A stretch of 6,350 nt of DNA from Bacteroidales bacterium UBA3824 (GTDB taxonomy: Bacteria > Bacteroidota > Bacteroidia > Bacteroidales > UBA3824): positions 1 through 6,350 of the forward strand of contig DGIK01000084.1 in assembly GCA_002393195.1 (NCBI GenBank), in the 5' to 3' direction. The notes under the pieces are model-generated. The model was not told the DNA's origin. It searched no databases and saw only the letters and a program-made list of their open reading frames with translations. Shown here piece by piece: positions 5,335 to 6,350 of this stretch. The translations under genes were made by a program, and so were the position numbers. Each line of letters starts with the position of its first letter. Position 1 is the first letter of the stretch.

Positions 5335-6350
5335 ATGACACTAATAAAATCTATTTCGGGAATACGCGGCACGATAGGCGGCAAGTCGGGCGACAACCTG
5401 ACGCCGTTTGACATCGTGAAATTCACTACGGCGTATTCCAAATGGCTTAAAACCCAATCGCAAAAGCCTAAATATAAGGTAGTTGTGGGACGTGATGCGA
5501 GGATTTCTGGTCCTGATGTCAAGAATATCGTCATCGGTACGTTGACATTTTGCGGCGTTGATGTGGTTGACATCGACCTTGCAACCACTCCTACCACCGA
5601 AATTGCCGTTACGGAGTTCAAAGCCGACGGCGGCATCATCCTGACCGCGAGCCACAATCCTACGCAGTGGAACGCCCTCAAATTGCTCAACCATAATGGC
5701 GAGTTCCTCAACGCAGAGGACGGCAAGTTTATCATCGACAATTCCATCAATGCCGAACAAGATACTGATTTTGTGGACGTTATGAATCTTGGAAAGGTTC
5801 AGACTGTCGAAAATTTTGAGGACGTACATATTAATAAGGTGTTGGCGTTGCCGCTTGTGGACGTCGATGCCATCAAAAAAGCCAATTTCACGGTCTGCGT
5901 CGATACCATCAATTCTGTGGGTGGCATTGCAGTTCCAAAACTCCTCAAAGCATTGGGTGTCAAGAATTTCACTATCATCAATGACAATGCAGACGGCAAT
6001 TTTGCTCACAATCCCGAGCCGTTGAAACAAAATCTCATCACGCTTTCGGAGGCTGTCAAGGCGCAGAAGGCTGACGTCGGTTTTGCTGTTGACCCCGATG
6101 TTGACCGCCTCGCGATAATGCAGGAGGACGGCGAAATGTTTGGCGAGGAATACACGCTCGTAGCCGTTGCTGATTACATTTTGCAACATCATAACGGCAA
6201 CACTGTCAGCAACTTGTCGTCGAGCCGCGCACTCCGCGACGTTACCGAGAAGGCGGGCGGCAGTTACGAGGCGGCGGCTGTGGGCGAGTTGAATGTTGTT
6301 ACCAAAATGAAACAAAACCACGCCATCATCGGCGGCGAGGGCAACGGCGG
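5335..6350 (+). CDS. glmM: Phosphoglucosamine mutase / phosphomannomutase, N-terminal part
   Basis: Partial at the right edge; 338 complete codons are present of an expected roughly 450-460. Members of this alpha-D-phosphohexomutase family interconvert sugar 6- and 1-phosphates. GlmM makes glucosamine-1-phosphate for UDP-GlcNAc, hence peptidoglycan and LPS. Visible features in order are ISGIRGTIGG at 7-16, the phosphoserine loop TASHNP at 104-109 (Ser106 is the phosphorylated residue), the metal-binding loop DPDVDR at 253-258, and GGEGNG at 333-338, the sugar-specificity loop. All key residues are intact. The ATG at 5335 is the natural start, since family homology begins at once. A weak AAGGA at 5315-5319 is too distant to be a convincing ribosome site. 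Substrate choice between glucosamine and mannose phosphates cannot be settled from this fragment, so the symbol is the most likely option rather than certain. Confidence 0.88.
   Translation, partial: MTLIKSISGIRGTIGGKSGDNLTPFDIVKFTTAYSKWLKTQSQKPKYKVVVGRDARISGPDVKNIVIGTLTFCGVDVVDIDLATTPTTEIAVTEFKADGGIILTASHNPTQWNALKLLNHNGEFLNAEDGKFIIDNSINAEQDTDFVDVMNLGKVQTVENFEDVHINKVLALPLVDVDAIKKANFTVCVDTINSVGGIAVPKLLKALGVKNFTIINDNADGNFAHNPEPLKQNLITLSEAVKAQKADVGFAVDPDVDRLAIMQEDGEMFGEEYTLVAVADYILQHHNGNTVSNLSSSRALRDVTEKAGGSYEAAAVGELNVVTKMKQNHAIIGGEGNG

Noticed and set aside
5341..6321. Long minus-strand open frame of 326 codons opposite glmM
   Set aside because: It lies wholly antisense to a clearly recognised mutase with intact motifs, has no family features, and is a by-product of codon bias in that gene.

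Overview
The window looks like a Bacteroidales-type (Bacteroidota) chromosome. Three promoters carry the Bacteroidota sigma-ABfr signature: a TAnnTTTG -7 box, and in two of them a TTG -33 box 20 nt upstream. The genes lack strong Shine-Dalgarno sequences, and the truA and glmM products read like Bacteroidota versions. The genus cannot be named from the sequence alone.

Layout: (1) Positions 1-399, minus strand, hold the N-terminal 133 codons of a D12-class (Dam-like) DNA adenine methyltransferase that runs off the left edge. (2) Positions 400-567 are a divergent control region with back-to-back promoters, one for the methyltransferase and one for the rightward genes. (3) Positions 568-4370 hold a two-gene operon with an ATGA overlap. 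Both products carry a DUF262 (GmrSD N-terminal, ParB/Srx-like NTPase) domain. The first (621 aa) has an unrecognised N-terminal domain and an acidic linker but no visible HNH nuclease. The second (646 aa) has the full DUF262 plus DUF1524 HNH architecture of GmrSD/BrxU/SspE-type restriction enzymes. (4) Positions 4464-5192 encode TruA, the tRNA pseudouridine synthase, from its own promoter. (5) Positions 5193-5334 are a gene-free stretch packed with palindromes and repeats. (6) Positions 5335-6350 hold the first 338 codons of a phosphoglucosamine mutase/phosphomannomutase (GlmM-like), cut by the right edge.

The most interesting part is the left two thirds. A paired-DUF262 operon, one subunit with a nuclease and one apparently without, sits divergent to a DNA methyltransferase. 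This looks like an anti-phage restriction cassette next to housekeeping genes. The two DUF262 genes are visibly more AT-rich than truA and glmM, which fits acquisition by transfer. That the two proteins form one defence system is inference: the domain calls rest on motifs seen by eye, and no database search was run.
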